Source: an uncultured Oscillospiraceae bacterium
GTDB taxonomy: Bacteria; Bacillota; Clostridia; Oscillospirales; Oscillospiraceae
Direction of reading: 5' to 3'
Assembly (NCBI GenBank): GCA_934615645.1
Contig: CAKTTR010000064.1
Coordinates: 1 to 9,786, forward strand
DNA: 9,786 bases
Shown here: positions 6,969 through 9,786 of the stretch, in pieces
Position numbering within the stretch: position 1 is the first letter of the stretch
How the letters are laid out: every line of letters starts with the position of its first letter
Notes under the pieces: model-generated
What the model was told of the DNA's origin: nothing
Database searches by the model: none
The model's input: only the letters and a program-made list of their open reading frames with translations
Translations under genes and position numbers: made by a program

Positions 6969-7050
6969 GGGAAACCCTCCTCAAAATGAAAGCCCTGCAG
7001 AAAAGACAGGGCGTGCAGCCAAGGCTGCGGTTCGTTCGGCTTAATTATCT
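6969..7050 (-). promoter_or_regulatory. pyr operon leader with two hairpins; candidate attenuator
   Basis: This is the predicted untranslated leader of the pyr transcript. The first structure is GCAGCC-TT-GGCTGC (7015-7028), a 6-bp inverted repeat with too small a loop to close fully. The second is a 6-bp GC stem, GCCCTG / CAGGGC (arms 7007-7012 and 6992-6997, 9-base pyrimidine-rich loop), followed on the RNA by UUUCAUUUUG. That gives it the shape of a modest intrinsic terminator ending just before the pyrC ribosome site. The GCCCU arm could alternatively pair with AGGGU overlapping the ribosome site. I see no PyrR-binding consensus. That the leader regulates the operon is inference; the inverted repeats are directly visible. 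Confidence 0.5.
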
Positions 7051-7055
7051 TGCCT

Positions 7056-7084
7056 AGTATAGCATCGGAAGCGCCATTTGTCAA
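7056..7084 (-). promoter_or_regulatory. Sigma-A type promoter of the pyr operon
   Basis: On the - strand, TTGACA (7079-7084) and TATACT (7056-7061) are separated by exactly 17 bases. A TG one base upstream of the -10 box (TGCTATACT) makes it an extended -10. The predicted start is an A or G at about 7049-7051. Upstream, two in-phase A-tracts (7089-7093 and 7099-7104, about 10 bases apart) resemble an UP element. This is the only convincing promoter I see in the - strand block, and it gives pyrC-I a transcription start independent of the pro genes. Confidence 0.9.
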
Positions 7085-7117
7085 ATGCTTTTTACCGCTT
7101 TTTTGAAGGAAATTTCC

Positions 7118-7148
7118 GGGGGCGGGCGCGTGGATGCGGCCCGGCCCC
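7118..7148 (-). terminator. GC-rich hairpin after proC, possible terminator
   Basis: The arms 7118-7127 and 7139-7148 pair in 9 of 10 positions (one C-C mismatch in the RNA) around an 11-base loop, starting 9 bases after the proC stop. The stem is very GC-rich, but the following RNA has only GGAAAUUUCC rather than a clear U-tract. It may therefore be a weak or partial terminator, or a 3' end-stabilising structure. The pyr promoter begins about 35 bases downstream. Confidence 0.5.
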
Positions 7149-7157
7149 GGGGGGATT

Positions 7158-7949
7158 TTATTTTAGCTGCTTTGTCTTTTCAAATGCGGCCTGGACGGCG
7201 TCCATGACGGCGCTGCGGAATGCGGCGCGCTCCAGTGCATGGACCCCGGCGATGGTGCTGCCACCGGGGCTGCAGACGGCGTCTTTTAACGCGCCGGGGT
7301 GCTGGCCCGTCTCTTGCAGCAGCCGCGCTGCGCCGAGGACCGTCTGGGCTGCGTACTGCTGCGCCTTGCTCCGGGGCAGGCCGCAGGCGACGCCGCCGTC
7401 GGCCATCGCCTCCAGGAAGAGATAGACAAACGCAGGCCCGCAGCCGGAGACGGCGCTCCCGGCGTCCATCAGCCGCTCTTCCAGGCAGTCAAAGGCCCCG
7501 GCGTCCTGCATCGCCGTCAGAAATTCCGCCCGCTGCGCCGCCGTGACATTGCCGCTGCAGCAGTAGAGGATCATCCCCGCGCCGACGGCGGCCGGGGTAT
7601 TGGGCATCATGCGGATGACGGGGTAAGGCCCGCCCGCCATGGTCTGCACTTCCGCGATCGTCACGCCGCTTGCCATGGAGACGAGGACGAAATCCTGCGG
7701 CCTTGTCTGAAGAATCGGCGCCAGGGGTGCAAGAACGCTTTCCAGGAGATTCGGCTTGACGCCCAGGAAAATATACTGGCACTGGGCCGCCACTTCTTCG
7801 TTGGTCCAGACGACGCCGCCCGTTTCTGCCGCCAGCGCCTCGGCCTTGGCCGGGGTGCGGTTTGCCAAGGCAATGCTGCGCTCCTGCTTGGCCAGCGCCC
7901 GGACCAGGGCCCCGGCCATATTGCCCGTCCCGATAAATCCAAATTTCAT
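7158..7949 (-). CDS. proC: Pyrroline-5-carboxylate reductase ProC
   Basis: The protein has 263 residues, typical for ProC. It reduces 1-pyrroline-5-carboxylate to L-proline with NAD(P)H, the final step of proline synthesis. The N-terminal Rossmann motif is FIGTGNMAGAL at 5-15. GVKPN (63-67), IRMMPNTPA (112-120), a VSGCGPAFVYLF stretch (167-178) and the C-terminal signature KDAVCSPGGSTIAG (222-235) are all in place. The ATG has AAGGAG upstream, and the start is 11 bases after the proA stop. It follows proB and proA in the same direction, so the whole glutamate-to-proline route is in one unit. Confidence 0.97.
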   Translation of the reverse strand: MKFGFIGTGNMAGALVRALAKQERSIALANRTPAKAEALAAETGGVVWTNEEVAAQCQYIFLGVKPNLLESVLAPLAPILQTRPQDFVLVSMASGVTIAEVQTMAGGPYPVIRMMPNTPAAVGAGMILYCCSGNVTAAQRAEFLTAMQDAGAFDCLEERLMDAGSAVSGCGPAFVYLFLEAMADGGVACGLPRSKAQQYAAQTVLGAARLLQETGQHPGALKDAVCSPGGSTIAGVHALERAAFRSAVMDAVQAAFEKTKQLK

Positions 7950-7960
7950 AAGCCGCTCCT

Positions 7961-9217
7961 TCAGCGAATCTGCCCGCTGCCGCGGACGATGTATTTGTAA
8001 GTCGTCAGCTCCTCCAGGCCCATGGGGCCTCGGGCGTGGAGCTTCTGGGTGGAGATGCCCATCTCGCAGCCAAGGCCAAATTCGCCGCCGTCGGTAAAGC
8101 GCGTGGAGGCGTTGACATAGACGGCTGCGCTGTCGACCAGCGTCGTGAATTTTTCCGCGCTGGCAGGATCCTGGGTCAGGATGCCATCACTGTGGCCCGT
8201 CGAGTGGGCGGCGATATGGGCGATGGCTTCGTCAACACTGCCGACGACGCGGACAGCCAGGATATAATCCAAAAATTCCGTATCAAAATCCGCCGGGCCC
8301 GCCGGGGTACCGGGGATGATCTTCTGCGCCTCTTCGCAGAGCCGCAGCTCCACCGGCGGCAGACCGGCTGCCTGCCGCGCGTCCACCAAGCGTTCCCGCA
8401 GGGCAGGGAGGAAGCACGCCGCGATTTTTCGATGCACCAGCAGGACCTCCTCCGCATTGCAGACGGAGGGGCGGCTGGCCTTGGCGTTTTCGATGATATC
8501 CAGCGCCTGGGCACGGTCCGCGGTCTGGTCCACATAGAGATGGCAGATCCCCGTGCCCGTCTGGATGCACGGCACCTTGGCATTGGCGACGCAGGAGGCG
8601 ATCAGCCCCTTGCCGCCCCGGGGGATCAAGAGGTCAATGTAGCCGACGCCGGTCATCAGCTCTGTCGCGCTGGCCCGGCTGGTATCCTGCACCAGCTGCA
8701 CCAGCTGCCGGGGCATCCCGACGCGCTCCAGCCCATCCTGCAGGGCGCGGACGATGGCGTCCGCCGAGCGGAAGGCTTCCTTGCCGCTGCGCAGAATGCA
8801 GGCGTTGCCGGATTTCAGCGCCAGCGCCGCCGCGTCCGACGTGACATTTGGGCGGCTCTCGTAGATGATCGCTACGACGCCCAGGGGGGCGCTGACCCGG
8901 TCGATCTGCAGCCCGTTGGGCCGCTCTACATGCCGCAGTGTCTTGCCGACCGGGTCCGGCAGGGCGGCGACCTGGCGCATCCCTGCCGCCATGGCGGTGA
9001 TACGCGATGCGTCCAGCGCCAGCCGGTCGAGCATCACGTCAGAAATCTGTCCCTTGGCGGCGGCTAGGTCCTGGGCGTTGGCGGCGAGGATCGCATCCTG
9101 GCTTGCCACGAGCGCGTCGGCCATGGCCAGGAGCATGTCATTTTTCTGCTGCCCCGTTGCCCGGGTCAGCTGCATCCGGCAGGCCTTGGCCTGCTGCATG
9201 ATCTCCAGTGTTGTCAT
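7961..9217 (-). CDS. proA: Gamma-glutamyl phosphate reductase ProA
   Basis: The protein has 418 residues, full length for the family. It reduces gamma-glutamyl phosphate with NADPH to glutamate-5-semialdehyde, which cyclises to pyrroline-5-carboxylate. It belongs to the aldehyde dehydrogenase fold. Visible family segments are PLGVVAIIYESRPNV (111-125), ALKSGNACILRSGKEA (133-148), IPRGGKGL (198-205), TGTGICHLYVD (220-230) and PSVCNAEEVLLVH (250-262); C253 is the probable catalytic cysteine by analogy with the aldehyde dehydrogenase nucleophile. Near the C-terminus are STRFTDGGEFGLGCEMGIST (371-390) and the HARGPMGLEELTTYKY signature (394-409). The ATG overlaps the proB stop by 4 bases, with GGAGG 8 bases upstream. 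Confidence 0.97.
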   Translation of the reverse strand: MTTLEIMQQAKACRMQLTRATGQQKNDMLLAMADALVASQDAILAANAQDLAAAKGQISDVMLDRLALDASRITAMAAGMRQVAALPDPVGKTLRHVERPNGLQIDRVSAPLGVVAIIYESRPNVTSDAAALALKSGNACILRSGKEAFRSADAIVRALQDGLERVGMPRQLVQLVQDTSRASATELMTGVGYIDLLIPRGGKGLIASCVANAKVPCIQTGTGICHLYVDQTADRAQALDIIENAKASRPSVCNAEEVLLVHRKIAACFLPALRERLVDARQAAGLPPVELRLCEEAQKIIPGTPAGPADFDTEFLDYILAVRVVGSVDEAIAHIAAHSTGHSDGILTQDPASAEKFTTLVDSAAVYVNASTRFTDGGEFGLGCEMGISTQKLHARGPMGLEELTTYKYIVRGSGQIR

Positions 9218-9786
9218 AGGTCTTTCCTCCCAAGAAAGCGTGTCCCGGCGCGGCGGCCGGCGGCAATGTCATAGAGCAGCTGCGGCGCGCTGCCGTTGGC
9301 GATGACCATATCTGTTCCGACTGCGGTCACGAGCTCCGCCGCGTGAAGCTTCGTTCGCATCCCGCCGGTGCCGAGACTGGAGCCACAGGCGCCGCCCAGG
9401 GCCAGAATCTCCGGCGTGATGGCAGGCACTTCGTTGATGCGCTGCGCGGTCGGGTCCTTGTGGGGGTCCGCGGTGTAGAGCCCGTCGATATCCGAGAGCA
9501 GAACCAGCAAATCCGCCTTGACTAGGATCGCCACGATGGCACTGAGCGTATCGTTATCGCCGATGCCGATCTCCTCCGTCGTGACGGTGTCGTTTTCGTT
9601 GACAATCGGTAGTGCGCCCAGCTCCAGCAGACGGAAGAGGGTGTTTTCGATGTTCTGCTTGCGGTCCTCGTGGTCCAGGTCGCTGCCGGTCAGCAGCAAC
9701 TGGGCGACGGTGTGGTGGTATTCGGAAAACAGCTTATCATAGGCGTACATCAATTCGCACTGCCCGACGGCCGCGGCGGCCTGCTT
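9214..9786 (-). CDS. proB: Glutamate 5-kinase ProB, C-terminal part, no PUA domain (5' end outside window)
   Basis: The last 191 codons are visible; the frame is open to the right edge, so the start lies beyond it. The enzyme phosphorylates glutamate to gamma-glutamyl phosphate and is usually the proline-feedback-controlled step. The visible amino-acid-kinase features are AAAAVGQCELMYAY at the edge, LPIVNENDTV (substrate loop), the GDNDTLSAIVA nucleotide-side segment, LLSDIDGLYTADP and GTGGMRTKL. The protein stops soon after IANG..., ending AGTRFLGRKDL. The roughly 100-residue C-terminal PUA domain of E. coli ProB is therefore absent. Kinase-only ProB proteins are known in other bacteria, so this is a family variant and not evidence of truncation. 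It heads the proB-proA-proC order. Confidence 0.95.
   Translation of the reverse strand, partial: KQAAAAVGQCELMYAYDKLFSEYHHTVAQLLLTGSDLDHEDRKQNIENTLFRLLELGALPIVNENDTVTTEEIGIGDNDTLSAIVAILVKADLLVLLSDIDGLYTADPHKDPTAQRINEVPAITPEILALGGACGSSLGTGGMRTKLHAAELVTAVGTDMVIANGSAPQLLYDIAAGRRAGTRFLGRKDL

Noticed and set aside
6981..7022. Possible 13-residue leader peptide (TTG start, TGA stop just before the pyrC ribosome site) in the pyr leader
   Set aside because: It has no ribosome binding site upstream and a weak start codon, and its phasing with the hairpin could be chance; not enough to call a leader gene.
8036..9067. 343-codon + strand open frame opposite proA
   Set aside because: ProA is full length with all signatures; the antisense frame has low-complexity Arg/Gly/Asp-rich composition.
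1..9786. CRISPR arrays, insertion sequences, tRNA/rRNA genes, phage or defence modules
   Set aside because: None seen: almost the whole window is occupied by identified coding genes and short spacers, with no direct-repeat arrays, transposase frames or RNA gene signatures.

Overview
The window looks like chromosomal DNA of a GC-rich, low-GC-phylum-type Gram-positive (Clostridia / Oscillospiraceae-like Firmicute). The evidence is strong AGGAGG-type ribosome binding sites before nearly every gene, a PyrK-PyrD class 1B dihydroorotate dehydrogenase, a zinc-type PyrI next to PyrB, and sigma-A style promoter and terminator signals. I cannot name the species from sequence alone.

Region 1 (about 1-1335, + strand). 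This holds the 3' end of a CobW/COG0523-type metal GTPase with a His-rich linker. Eleven bases later comes a second, unusual protein that joins a CobW-like P-loop domain to a C-terminal domain resembling the DUF1980/TIGR03943 family. A perfect 20-bp-arm bidirectional hairpin terminator separates these genes from the convergent operon.

Region 2 (about 1335-7090, - strand). This is a tightly packed de novo UMP operon, transcribed right to left as pyrC-pyrK-pyrD-pyrF-pyrE-pyrB-pyrI. Together with carbamoyl phosphate made elsewhere (no carAB here), the products catalyse every step to UMP: PyrB/PyrI (aspartate transcarbamoylase), PyrC (dihydroorotase), PyrD/PyrK (dihydroorotate to orotate), PyrE (orotate to OMP) and PyrF (OMP to UMP). 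Several junctions overlap by a few bases, suggesting translational coupling. A near-consensus promoter (TTGACA, 17-bp spacer, TATACT) drives the operon. Its roughly 80-nt leader contains two hairpins, one of them terminator-like, and no recognisable PyrR-binding box or pyrR gene.

Region 3 (about 7118-9786, - strand). Upstream of pyrC lie proC, proA and the 3' part of proB, giving the complete glutamate-to-proline set in the order proB-proA-proC. A GC-rich hairpin follows proC. ProB ends without room for the PUA domain found in the E. coli enzyme.

Most of the window is well-understood core metabolism. The parts worth a second look are the fused CobW/DUF1980-like protein and the unexplained leader of the pyr operon.
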